DNA from: CBDDLJ01 sp965230635
GTDB taxonomy: Bacteria; Pseudomonadota; Gammaproteobacteria; UBA1113
Reading direction: 5' to 3'
Assembly (NCBI GenBank): GCA_965230635.1
Contig: CBDDLJ010000008.1
Coordinates: forward strand, 38,370-102,369
DNA length: 64,000 bases
Both the position numbers and the translations under genes were made by a program. The stretch's first letter is position 1. Every line of letters begins with the position of its first letter. The notes under the pieces are model-generated. The model was not told the DNA's origin, made no database searches, and saw nothing but the letters and a program-made list of their open reading frames with translations. Below, piece by piece: positions 17,533 to 27,500 of the stretch.

Positions 17533-18585
17533 TCAGGCTTTTTCCCCTTCTTCTGTCAGTTCTGCAGGCTGGTTCATATTCTGAGGAAGCAATTCTGCGC
17601 GAATTTTTTCTTCAATTTCCTGCGCTATTTCTTTATGTTCCTTTAAAAACTCACGCACATTATCTTTACCCTGCCCAATACGCTGATCACCATAACTATA
17701 CCATGCACCGGCTTTATCAATTGCACCGATTTTAACACCCAACTCAATAATCTCACTTTCACGAGAGATTCCTTCGCCGTATAAAATATCAAAACGAGCT
17801 TCTTTAAAAGGCGGAGCTATTTTATTTTTTACAACTTTAACACGTGTCTCATTGCCTAGCACTTCATCTGTCTTTTTAATTGCGCCGGTGCGACGAATAT
17901 CTAAGCGTACTGATGAATAAAACTTTAACGCATTACCTCCAGTCGTTGTCTCAGGGTTACCAAACATTACTCCTATTTTCATACGAATTTGATTAATAAA
18001 AATAACTAATGTATTTGCCCGCTTAATATTGGCTGTTAATTTACGCAGTGCTTGCGACATTAACCGCGCCTGTAAACCAACATGGTGATCTCCCATATCA
18101 CCTTCAATTTCAGCACGCGGCGTTAACGCAGCAACTGAATCAACAACGACAGCAGATACAGCACCTGATCGCACCAGCATATCTGTTATTTCCAAAGCTT
18201 GTTCACCTGTATCAGGTTGTGAAACAAGCAAATCTTCTACATTCACTCCAAGCTTTTGCGCATAATTTGGATCCAGCGCATGCTCAGCATCAACAAATGC
18301 TGCTGTACCGCCTTGCTTTTGAATTTCAGCAATCACTTGTAGTGTTAATGTTGTTTTACCTGACGCTTCAGGCCCATAAATTTCTACAATCCGCCCTTTA
18401 GGCAAACCACCGCCTAACGCAATATCTAAACCAATAGACCCAGAAGACACTAACTCGATATCACGATCAATACCAGAATCCCCCATGCGCATAATCGAGC
18501 CTTTACCAAATTGACGTTCTATTTGGCTTAGTGCCGCTGCCAATGCTTTGTTCATGTTCTGGTCAGTTGTTTTCATATCTGCCAT
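17533..18585 (-). CDS. recA: Recombinase RecA
   Basis: ATP-dependent strand-exchange protein for homologous recombination and fork repair. 350 residues with Walker [10 protein letters not shown] near 71, the [12 protein letters not shown]1-side segment, [16 protein letters not shown] with Walker B, and the [21 protein letters not shown]2 region. The C terminus is acidic ([10 protein letters not shown]). The ribosome site AAGAGGGGATAGC precedes the ATG. In the 110 bp upstream I see no CTGT-N8-ACAG LexA operator; a GATAAT -10-like box is present about 60 bp before the start. Confidence 0.98.
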   Translation of the reverse strand: MADMKTTDQNMNKALAAALSQIERQFGKGSIMRMGDSGIDRDIELVSSGSIGLDIALGGGLPKGRIVEIYGPEASGKTTLTLQVIAEIQKQGGTAAFVDAEHALDPNYAQKLGVNVEDLLVSQPDTGEQALEITDMLVRSGAVSAVVVDSVAALTPRAEIEGDMGDHHVGLQARLMSQALRKLTANIKRANTLVIFINQIRMKIGVMFGNPETTTGGNALKFYSSVRLDIRRTGAIKKTDEVLGNETRVKVVKNKIAPPFKEARFDILYGEGISRESEIIELGVKIGAIDKAGAWYSYGDQRIGQGKDNVREFLKEHKEIAQEIEEKIRAELLPQNMNQPAELTEEGEKA

Positions 18586-18698
18586 GCTATCCCCTCTTGA
18601 TTTTCATTGCCCAGTTAATCGAAAAATTATCCCATAAATTGTGCAGGAAGAAAATGCTATACGGTAAGCAATTTCTTTACTGCTTAGCTAAAATTAAA

Positions 18699-19187
18699 CT
18701 ACTCTAGTATTTTTATCAAATGTTGCAATACATAAACTACACTTTGAGCACGTATTTCATGACGCGAACCTGAAAAATGCCGGCAATGGGTTTCAATGCT
18801 TACTGATTCTTCTGCCCAAGCAAAGCAAACCGTTCCTACCGGCTTGTCAATTGTCCCTCCATCAGGCCCTGCAATTCCTGTCACCGCGAGACTGATGGAT
18901 GCTTGGCTGTGCAATATCGCACCTTGTGCCATAGCTTGTGCTGTTTCTTCACTCACAGCACCATATTTCTGTAAAATATCTGTGCTAACTCCAAGCATTT
19001 CTACTTTTGCACGATAACTGTATGTGACAAAACCACGCTCAAACCACTGAGAACTACCTGGAATCGACGTTATTACGCTAGCAACCCAACCACCTGTACA
19101 AGATTCGGCTACTGCCAATAAACGCTTCTTTTCTTGCAAAAGATATCCCACTTTTTCTGCAAGTGCGTTAAAATTCGTTAATTTCAT
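18699..19187 (-). CDS. pncC: CinA C-terminal-domain protein / nicotinamide-nucleotide amidase (PncC)
   Basis: Deamidates nicotinamide mononucleotide to nicotinate mononucleotide in pyridine nucleotide recycling. About 162 residues, only the CinA C-terminal domain: LLAVAESCTGGWVASVITSIPGSSQWFERGFVTYS, then GAVSEETAQAMAQGA and AVTGIAGPDGGTIDKPVGTVCFAW, all diagnostic. I prefer the ATG at 19187 (MKLTNF) to the GTG 18 bp upstream; neither has a strong ribosome site. It lies next to recA and divergent from mutS, a classic gammaproteobacterial arrangement. Confidence 0.93.
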   Translation of the reverse strand: MKLTNFNALAEKVGYLLQEKKRLLAVAESCTGGWVASVITSIPGSSQWFERGFVTYSYRAKVEMLGVSTDILQKYGAVSEETAQAMAQGAILHSQASISLAVTGIAGPDGGTIDKPVGTVCFAWAEESVSIETHCRHFSGSRHEIRAQSVVYVLQHLIKILE

Positions 19188-19227
19188 TGAGTAATCTCGC
19201 AACACTAGACAAGGATTGAATCATATC

Positions 19228-21834
19228 ATGAATGACGTGAAACACGATATAGCAAAACACACTCCTATGATGCAACAATACTTACGCATCAAAGCAGAAT
19301 ATCCTGATATGTTATTACTCTATCGCATGGGTGATTTTTATGAAATGTTTTTCGACGATGCAAAACGAGGAGCTGAGTTATTAGACTTAACGCTAACGAC
19401 CCGAGGACAGTCTGCTGGTAACCCGATCAGTATGGCGGGAGTGCCTTATCATGCCGTTGAAAGCTATCTGGTTAAACTAGTCAAATTGGGCATGAGTGTG
19501 GCTATCTGTGAACAAACTGGTGATCCAACAACCAGCAAAGGCCCCGTTACTCGTGAAGTCACGCGTATTATCACACCAGGTACCATTAGTGACGAAGCGT
19601 TACTCGATGAATATCGAGACAATCTCATCGTTGCCATTGAACAAGGCAAAAAAAACTATGGTATCGCAACCTTAGATGTCAGTAGCGGCCGTTTTTTGAT
19701 AAGTGAAGTCAATACAGATGATGCTTTGCGCAATGAATTGGAGCGCATACAACCCGCTGAAATCTTAATCAATGAAAACATACCAGAAAAACATTTTTTG
19801 CATCAGCTAAAAGGGATCAATATTCGTCCTAGCTGGGACTTTGATATAAAAAGTGCAAAACGCAATTTAGCAGAGCAAATGAAGACGCGAGACTTGTCTA
19901 GTTTTGCTTGCGATGGCTATTCAACAGCTGTAGCTGCTGCTGGTTGCTTGCTATTATATGTCAAACTAACACAAAAAACTGCTTTACCTCACATTAATCG
20001 TATTATAGTAGAGCAACAAGATAATACCGTTATTCTCGATGCAGCGACCCGGCGTAATTTAGAAATTGATACTAATTTACGAGGGAAAACCGATAATACG
20101 CTGACGGCAGTATATGATCGCTGTTTAACCCCTATGGGGAAGCGTTTACTAAAACGATGGCTACATCGCCCGCTTAGCCAAATCAGCAAAATCCAAGCCC
20201 GCCAACAGGCTATTGTTAACTTGCGCGATAGTGGCGAAAATACCACGCTGCGAGACTTATTGAAAGGTTTAGGAGACTGTGAACGAATTCTTGCTCGTAT
20301 TGCACTAAAGTCAGCACGACCACGTGATCTTAGCAAGTTATGTGATATATTTGCTAAGTTACCTGAACTGAAGGCCACTGTTAAAGCTATCAACAATCCA
20401 TTACTCGATAAATTATGTCAAACATTACACGAATTTTCTCACTTGTTTGAATTGCTTAGCAAAGCGCTTATCGAAAATCCGCCAGGACTCATTCGCGACG
20501 GCGGTGTTATTGCTGATGGTTTTGACGAAGAGTTAGATGAATTACGATCGATTAGCCAAAATGCAGATGGGTTTTTATTGGATCTGGAAAAACGTGAGCA
20601 AGAACGTACTGGATTAACTACGTTAAAAGTTGGATTTAACCGAATTCATGGCTACTATATTGAAATTAGCCGTGGTCAAGCAACACATGCGCCTTCGGAT
20701 TATATACGACGCCAAACACTAAAAAATGCAGAACGGTTTGTCACGCCGGAGTTAAAATCCTTTGAAGATAAAGCCTTAAGTAGCCAGGCACGAGCATTAA
20801 GCCGTGAAAAATTCCTTTACGATACGCTGTTAACAACGTTAAGCTGTGAATTAGCTGAGTTACAGCAATTAGCCACTGGTTTAGCAACATTAGATGTCTT
20901 ATGTAATTTTGCTGAACGCAGTGCTTCACTTGGACTGATCGTTCCAGAATTTTGTGAATCTGCAGGTATTCATATTAAAGCAGGCCGACATCCTGTTGTT
21001 GAGCATGTAAGCAGTGAAAGTTTCGTACCAAATGATATTGATTTAACAAATGAACAACGTATGTTCATTATTACTGGGCCGAATATGGGAGGTAAATCAA
21101 CCTATATGCGCCAAGTTGCTTTGCTATGCTTACTTGCCCACGTTGGCTGCCTTGTGCCAGCTAAAAAAATGCGCCTAAACTGTCTTGACCGTATTTTTAC
21201 TCGTATCGGTGCTGCTGACGATTTGGCCAGTGGACGTTCTACGTTTATGGTAGAAATGACAGAAACAGCAAATATTCTCCATTATGCAACGGCTAACAGT
21301 TTAGTCTTGCTGGATGAAATTGGACGTGGCACCAGTACCTTTGATGGTTTAGCCTTAGCCTGGGCATGTGCAGAATATTTAGTGAAAAAGAATCAAGCTT
21401 TCACGCTATTTGCAACACATTACTTTGAATTGACGTCGCTGCCTGATCATTTTAAGAACATCAACAATCTACACCTATCTGCTGTTGAACATGGCGATAA
21501 AATTGTTTTCTTACATTCGGTGAAATCCGGCGCTGCCAGTAAAAGTTATGGCTTGCAAGTTGCGCAATTGGCTGGCTTACCTGCTACGGTCATAAAAGCT
21601 GCAAAAAATAAATTAAGCCAATTAGAGGAAAAAGAAAAACCAACAATAATTGATCAGCCAACAAAAAATGCTTCCATAAAGACAACACATCCTGTTGTCA
21701 AACGAATAAAAAATATCAATCTTGATCAATACAATGCAAAACAAGCCCTTGATCTGTTGTATGAGTTACATGAAGCCTGCCAAGAAAAAAACGTTATTGA
21801 TGAAGGTCATCAGCTCGCTGTTGACACAGAATAA
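19228..21834 (+). CDS. mutS: DNA mismatch repair protein MutS
   Basis: Recognises base mismatches and small loops and starts methyl-directed or nick-directed repair. About 868 residues. The mismatch-binding domain has [13 protein letters not shown] (the Phe-x-Glu motif). The ATPase end has Walker [14 protein letters not shown], signature [14 protein letters not shown], Walker [17 protein letters not shown] and the ATHYFEL switch. I chose the ATG at 19228 because its reading [19 protein letters not shown] lines up with known N termini; a TTG 12 bases earlier is closer to AAGGA and is the alternative. Confidence 0.97.
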   Translation: MNDVKHDIAKHTPMMQQYLRIKAEYPDMLLLYRMGDFYEMFFDDAKRGAELLDLTLTTRGQSAGNPISMAGVPYHAVESYLVKLVKLGMSVAICEQTGDPTTSKGPVTREVTRIITPGTISDEALLDEYRDNLIVAIEQGKKNYGIATLDVSSGRFLISEVNTDDALRNELERIQPAEILINENIPEKHFLHQLKGINIRPSWDFDIKSAKRNLAEQMKTRDLSSFACDGYSTAVAAAGCLLLYVKLTQKTALPHINRIIVEQQDNTVILDAATRRNLEIDTNLRGKTDNTLTAVYDRCLTPMGKRLLKRWLHRPLSQISKIQARQQAIVNLRDSGENTTLRDLLKGLGDCERILARIALKSARPRDLSKLCDIFAKLPELKATVKAINNPLLDKLCQTLHEFSHLFELLSKALIENPPGLIRDGGVIADGFDEELDELRSISQNADGFLLDLEKREQERTGLTTLKVGFNRIHGYYIEISRGQATHAPSDYIRRQTLKNAERFVTPELKSFEDKALSSQARALSREKFLYDTLLTTLSCELAELQQLATGLATLDVLCNFAERSASLGLIVPEFCESAGIHIKAGRHPVVEHVSSESFVPNDIDLTNEQRMFIITGPNMGGKSTYMRQVALLCLLAHVGCLVPAKKMRLNCLDRIFTRIGAADDLASGRSTFMVEMTETANILHYATANSLVLLDEIGRGTSTFDGLALAWACAEYLVKKNQAFTLFATHYFELTSLPDHFKNINNLHLSAVEHGDKIVFLHSVKSGAASKSYGLQVAQLAGLPATVIKAAKNKLSQLEEKEKPTIIDQPTKNASIKTTHPVVKRIKNINLDQYNAKQALDLLYELHEACQEKNVIDEGHQLAVDTE

Positions 21835-21909
21835 AAAGAAAATACTGACACTACGATTCACTCTCTAGAAAATATGGCGGTACTAAGAAAAGTTGACTAA
21901 AATCATCAT

Positions 21910-23298
21910 ATGAATCATGGATTACAACAATTGACAGAATGGACGGGGAAAATTGTTTCTACTGTATGGGGCATTCCCTCTGTTATTTTTTTAGTCGGAA
22001 CGGGTCTTTACTTAACTTTTCGATTAAACTTCATTCAATTTCGTGGTTTTATACCTGCTATTAAAATCCTCTTCAGCAAACCTGATGAAAAATCAACCCA
22101 AGGTGAAACAACACCTTTTCAAGCATTATGTACATCATTATCAGCTACTGTCGGTACAGGAAATATTGCTGGTGTTGCTACTGCGATTGTCTTAGGTGGA
22201 CCTGGTGCTATATTTTGGATGTGGATCACGGCATTAGTCGGCATGGCGACCCGTTTCACCGCAAGCACCCTAGCGGTGCGTTATAGACAAATTCATCCCG
22301 ATGGTGAAATTTCTGGTGGGCCAATGTATACGATAAAATACGGCTTAAAAATGCCAAAACTGGCTTTTTGCTACGCTTTTCTCACCCTGATAGCCTCTTT
22401 TGGTATTGGCAATACGGTTCAATCAAATTCAATCGTCGCTGGACTAGGTTATATTTTCCCCAATATTGCTCAGCATGAGTTAGAAACCGGTATTATTCTT
22501 GCCTTCATCGTGAGTATTGTTATCATAGGCGGTGTAAAACGTATCGCCCACGTTGCAGAATTCATTGTGCCGTTTATGGCTAGCGTATATTTTCTTATAG
22601 CAATAATTGTCTTATTTATTTATGCTAATCAAATTCCACATGCTTTTTCTACCATCTTTCATTTAGCCCTAAACCCACAGGCTGCCGGCGCTGCTACTTT
22701 TGGAGCAGCAATACAATACGGGGTATCGCGTGGGGTTTTTTCAAATGAAGCCGGGTTAGGTGCTGCAACTATTGCACATGCAACAGCAAAAACCAATCAT
22801 CCAACTAAACAAGGCTTAGTTGCCATGCTAGGTCCTTTTATCGATACTTTATTTATTTGCACGCTTACCGGCTTAGTCATTGTAGTCACTGGCTCCTGGG
22901 GAGCTGGTAGTGATCAAACGTTAAATGGTGCTGCCCTATCAGCTTATGCTTTTAACCTAGGATCAAATAAAATTGGCATTGGTAATGTTGGCGCTTGGGT
23001 GGTTGGTATTGGCTTAGTTTTTTTCGCCTTTACCACCATAATATCATGGTCATACTATGGCGACCGTTGCGCTGAATTTATTTTTGGTCACGGAGCCATT
23101 TTACCCTACCGTATCATCTTTTGCTTATTGATCATTGTCGGAGCTCACTCTCCGCTACAATTAGTTTGGAATTTAGCTGATATTGCAAACATATTCATGG
23201 CGATACCGAACTTAATTAGTGTTATTCTGCTAGCAGATGTAGTAAAACATTTACAAAAAGACTATTTGCAATCTCAGATTCCCCTCAAAATCAAATAA
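21910..23298 (+). CDS. Sodium:alanine/glycine symporter, AGCS family, with IS-derived C terminus
   Basis: Imports small neutral amino acids with sodium. 462 residues with about ten membrane helices, the AGCS signature region PFQALCTSLSATVGTGNIAGVATAI, GGPGAIFWMWITALVGM, SGGPMYTIKYG and GVFSNEAGLGAATIAHA. The last nine codons (QSQIPLKIK and the stop) come from the terminal inverted repeat of the IS4-family remnant that begins at 23273, so the original C-terminal tail has been replaced. The membrane core is intact and the protein is probably functional. Alanine specificity is inferred from the family only. Confidence 0.92.
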   Translation: MNHGLQQLTEWTGKIVSTVWGIPSVIFLVGTGLYLTFRLNFIQFRGFIPAIKILFSKPDEKSTQGETTPFQALCTSLSATVGTGNIAGVATAIVLGGPGAIFWMWITALVGMATRFTASTLAVRYRQIHPDGEISGGPMYTIKYGLKMPKLAFCYAFLTLIASFGIGNTVQSNSIVAGLGYIFPNIAQHELETGIILAFIVSIVIIGGVKRIAHVAEFIVPFMASVYFLIAIIVLFIYANQIPHAFSTIFHLALNPQAAGAATFGAAIQYGVSRGVFSNEAGLGAATIAHATAKTNHPTKQGLVAMLGPFIDTLFICTLTGLVIVVTGSWGAGSDQTLNGAALSAYAFNLGSNKIGIGNVGAWVVGIGLVFFAFTTIISWSYYGDRCAEFIFGHGAILPYRIIFCLLIIVGAHSPLQLVWNLADIANIFMAIPNLISVILLADVVKHLQKDYLQSQIPLKIK

Positions 23299-23309
23299 CA
23301 CATAAAGTT

Positions 23310-24460
23310 TGATTCCATATGCCATGCTGTTCCAATAAGCTATTAAATAATTGCATCAACTTTCTCTTTTCATCCTCAGTAAAATGACGTAAGAAACTGT
23401 ATTAACTTTTAATTTTCTATCAAATCCAAGTTTTTCATCAACAGCGCCTAATAATGTAAATAAAACATAAGCCAGCACAACAATGAAAAGCAGTCTATCA
23501 CATCTTGCGGGTGATTCTATATAGTTTTTTTAAAAGCCTAAACCAAATTGTTGATCTCCTATATCACGAAAATAAAATTCTATTTTCCATCCTCGAATGA
23601 CCTGCTCAACAGGATGTCCGTTCTAAGTAATTTTTGCTTTTTTAATATTGAATGCACGTCCATCAGCACGTAGTGATTCTTTCATTTCTTTGTTTTTTGA
23701 CTGTTTCTTTATGGTTTACCACCGTTGTTAATGCCTTTAACCGAATAACGTAATCAAATCCTAATTATTTTTCGATAAACACAAAAAAACGATAGGTAGC
23801 AAACCCATGATCAGCAACTAATATCATATTAACACCATCTGGTAAAATCGTTTTTAGCCTTGATAACATTTGATCTTCATAGCAGCTTTGATTATATTTC
23901 AATTTTTTATCATCAATGTTTTGCCAAATCAACGGAGTTGCTCTGTAATGACTAGCTAATATATTATAGCGTTTCTCTGTATTGTTGACCTATACTAAGA
24001 CTTCATCTAGCGCCTGCTTGCTTCGTTATTCAAAGCCTTATTTACAATAAGTAAACGTCGCAAGCAAACACTATACTCGCTTAGTATAGGTCAACAATAC
24101 AGGGAAACGCTATAAAGCAAAGCGTTTTTTGTTGGTCATGCCAGAAACTGATCCAATCTAAAGCAAGCTCAATTGCTTTTCGGCTACCCATAATCTAAGG
24201 TACCCGATTAACGGCAATATCCCAAATGTTAAATTTAGGGTTACTCAGTAATCGATCAGTTTGTTTGGTCGCATGTTTTTTGTCTAGACCTTTTGTAAAA
24301 GTCAAACCTTCACCTATAGCGCGCAGACGAGTCGGATTACTATTTATTGATCAAACCCATCGCGGCATTAGCTAAACTGTGTTGCCGTTTTTTATGTCTA
24401 TTTTTTTTAAATATGTTAACAATCTCTTTAGCGCTTAATATTAAAAATTGCTACAGTACT
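23310..24460 (-). pseudogene. IS4-family DDE transposase, disrupted
   Basis: Translating the reverse strand in changing frames gives collinear transposase pieces: SAKEIVNIFKKNRHKKRQ, then GEGLTFTKGLDKKHATKQ with TDRLLSNPKFNIW, then LDWISFWHDQQKTLCFIA, then LASHYRATPLIWQ, then GVNMILVADHGFATYRFF (second catalytic Asp region), then WKIEFYFRDIGDQQFGLG with ESPARCDRLLF and LLGAVDEKLGFDRKLKVNTV (catalytic Glu region). Stops and frameshifts break it in several places, and a palindromic element splits it after FIA. It encodes no working protein. It marks past IS activity between the symporter and the NACHT genes. Confidence 0.8.
23965..24114. repeat. 150-bp palindromic element inside the transposase remnant (MITE-like)
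   Basis: Arms 23965-23999 and 24080-24114 are inverted copies of 35 bp with one mismatch (TATAGCGTTTCYCTGTATTG then TTGACCTATACTAAG). The inner 80 bp contain further inverted sequence, including the perfect CTTATT-TAC-AATAAG around 24038-24052. It interrupts the transposase reading frame, so it either inserted there or arose by inverted duplication. Confidence 0.75.
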
Positions 24461-24521
24461 TAAAGTGCACGGTTTTATGTATTATTTAATTTTGAGGGGA
24501 TTTCTGAGATTAGTGCCTTAC
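24411..24521. repeat. Flank repeat A: IS end plus 3' flank of NACHT gene 2
   Basis: About 111 bp nearly identical to 29632-29742. It contains the first transposase codons and outer end of the IS remnant, then the bases directly after the NACHT stop. It shows that the duplication that made the NACHT tandem included the IS end. Confidence 0.85.
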
Positions 24522-27500
24522 TCATTGCGTAACCCGACCAATATTACTGCAACTTATTTGACCACTACTCTTTTCAGTATGTTGTGAGGAGGAAAAACTC
24601 ATTGCTGATTTAGAAAATAAATTCAACTTAGAAAGAGTGCTTACTGAATCGTCAATATTTATTCGATAAGATTGCAGATCTTTCTGGATTTGTTGGATAA
24701 GCGGTGGTGGTAATGTTAATTTTTCTGTTTGCCCTGCTTGCGTTACCAGCACATCACCGACCTGCTCATACACTAATACACGATGTTTTACCAATTGCTC
24801 TCTAATATGCTGACGACCCTTATCATGAGTTTTCTTATACAAAGGCAATAGTAAATGCACTGGGATATCGGTGCGCTGTAATAGGTAGTCACCTCCGACA
24901 CTGTCTTTGGCAAATAAACTGTCTAGAAAGGCTTGGATTTTGTTTGGCCACTTGGGCAATAGTTGAATTGCGCTTCTCACCAGATCGCAGCGAACATATC
25001 CATCTACTTTCTCATCCCGAGGAAACGCCCATACCGCATCCATAAATTCCCGGGTTTGTGACAAATGCGAAACGGCGCTGATCGCCAGTGAGCCGCGAAC
25101 ATTTCCATCTATTTGTTCATCTCGAAGGAGTGCCAATACCGCATCCACAAACTCTGGGGTTTTTGGCAAATGCGCAACGGCGCCTCTCGCCAGATCGCGG
25201 CGAACATAATTACTTACCGTCTCATCCCGAAGGAACGCCCATACCGCATCCACATATTCCCGGGTTTGTAACAAATGCGAAACGGCGCTGATCGCCAGTG
25301 AGCCGCGAGTATTTTCATTTACTTGTTCATCTCGAAGAAGTGCCAATACCGCATCCACAAATTCTGGGGTTTTTGGCAAATGCGCAACGGCGCTGATCAT
25401 CAACGTGCCGCGAACATTTCCATCTACTTGTTCATCTCGAAGGAGTGCCCATACCGCATCCACAAACTCTGGGGTTTTTAGCAAATGCACAACGGCGTCT
25501 CTCGCCAGATCGCGGCGAACATAACTACTTACCGTCTCATCCCGAAGGAACACCCATACCGCATCCACATATTCTGGAGTTGGTGACAAATGTGCAACGG
25601 CGCTTTTCACCAGATCGCAGCGAACATATCCATCTACTTGCTTATCCCGAAGTAATGCCCATACCGCATCCACACATTCTGAGTTTTGTGACAAATGCGA
25701 AACGGCGCTGATCGCCAGTGAGCCGCGAACATTTCCATCTATTTGTTCATCTCGAAGGAGTGCCAATACCGCATCCACAAACTCTGGGGTTTTTGGCAAA
25801 TGCGCAACGGCGCCCCTCGCCAGAACATGGCGAACATAATTACTTACCGTCTCATCCCGAAGGAACGCCCATACCGCATCCACATATTCCCGGGTTTGTA
25901 ACAAATGCGAAGCGGCGCTGATCGCCAGTGAGCCGCGAGCATTTTCGTTTACTTGTTCATCTCGAAGAAGTGCCAATACCGCATCCACAAATTCTGGGGT
26001 TTTTGGCAAATGCGCAACGGCGCTGATCATCAACGTGCCGCGAACATTTCCATCTACTTGTTCATCTCGAAGGAGTGCCCATACCGCATCCACAAACTCT
26101 GGGGTTTTTGGCAAATGCACAACGGCGCCTCTCGCCAGATCGCGGCGAACATAACTACTTACCGTCTCATCCCGAAGGAACGCCCATACCGCATCCACAT
26201 ATTCTGGGGTTGGTGACAAATGTGCAACGGCGCTTTTCACCAGCGCGCCGCGAACATCCCCATCCACTTGCTTATCCCGAAGTAATGCCCATACCGCATC
26301 CACACATTCTGAGGTTTGTGACAAATACGCAACGGCTCTGCTCGCCAGCGCGCAGCGAACAAAACCATCTACCGTCTCATCTCGAAAAAACGCCCATACC
26401 GCATCCACCAATTCTGGAGTTTGTGACAAATACGCAACGGCTCTGCTCGCCAGTGCGCAGCGAAAATCCTCAGCCATCGTCTCATCTCGAAGGAGTGCCC
26501 ATACCACATCTACACATTCTGGGGTTGGTGATAAATGCACAACGGCACTTATCGCCAGCGAGCCGCGAAAATACTTAACTACAGTCTCATCTCGAAAAAA
26601 CGCCCATACCGCATCTACACATTCTGGGGTTGGTGATAAATGCGCAACGGCTCTTATCGTCAGTCTGCAGCGAACAGAAACCCTTACTGTATCATCCCGA
26701 AGGAACGCCCATACCGCATCCATAAATTCTGAGGTTTGTGACAAATGCGCAACAGCGCTGCTCGCCAGCTTGCCGCGAACATGACTACTTACCGTCTCAT
26801 CTCGAAGAAACGCACATACTGCCTCCACCAATTCTGGGGTTTGTGGCAAACGCGCAACGGCGCTTTCCACCAGCACCTTCCGAACATACTGACCTACCGT
26901 CTCATCCCGAAGGAACGCCCATACCGCATCCACAAATTCCGGGGTTTGTGGCAAATGCGCAGCCGCGCTGCTCGCCAGCTCGCCGCGAACACAAAAGTCT
27001 ACCGTCTCATCTCGAAAAAACGCCCATACCGCATCCACACATTCCGGGGTGGGTGACCAATGCGCAAACGCGCGGCTCGCCAGCTCGCTGCGAACATGAC
27101 TACTTACCGTCTCCCGAAGTAACGCCCATACCGCATCCACAAATTCTGGTGTTTGTGACAAATGCGCAACAGCGCGGCTCGCCAGCTTGGCGCGAACAGA
27201 ATAGATTACCGTCTTATCCCGAAGCAACACCCATACCGTATCGGCACTCAAGCGAATGAGCCTAGGACACATGAACAAGGTATTTATTGTAGTCCACTGC
27301 AATGCTTGTGGCAGCTTGTTAAGCCGCTTTATACGTCGTTTAACTGCCCGCAACAGGGTTTGCTGCCGTAAGCCTAGTGCATTTGTATCGATACTAGAGG
27401 GCAAGCTTGACTCTAAGCAACGCATCAACAAATCAAACTCAACAATACCAACCCAGTCTTTGGGACCTGCTACTAAAATCGACAGAAAATTATCTAATGC

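Larger units (their letters stand above)
23273..24508 (-). mobile_element. Decayed IS4-family insertion sequence with IS10-like ends
   Basis: The ends are inverted: CTCAGATTCCCCTCAAAATC from 23273 and, on the other strand, CTCAGAAATCCCCTCAAAAT from 24508, continuing as AAATAAYACATAAA on both sides. From memory this is close to the IS10 end sequence (CTGAGAGATCCCCTC). Between them lies a broken transposase read on the reverse strand. I see no 9-bp target duplication (ATTTGCAAT against ATTAGTGCC), so one flank has been rearranged. A palindromic element sits inside. Confidence 0.8.

Noticed and set aside
18586..18698. Possible SOS box in the recA promoter (CTGCACAATTTATGGG)
   Set aside because: It has the left CTG only; the right half-site ACAG/CAG is missing.
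23264..24517. 9-bp target duplication of the IS4-family remnant
   Set aside because: The flanking nonamers ATTTGCAAT and ATTAGTGCC do not match; one side was likely rearranged by the NACHT duplication.
24955..27250. CRISPR-like appearance of regularly spaced repeats
   Set aside because: The period is 105 bp with no unique spacers, everything is in one coding frame, and no cas genes are present.
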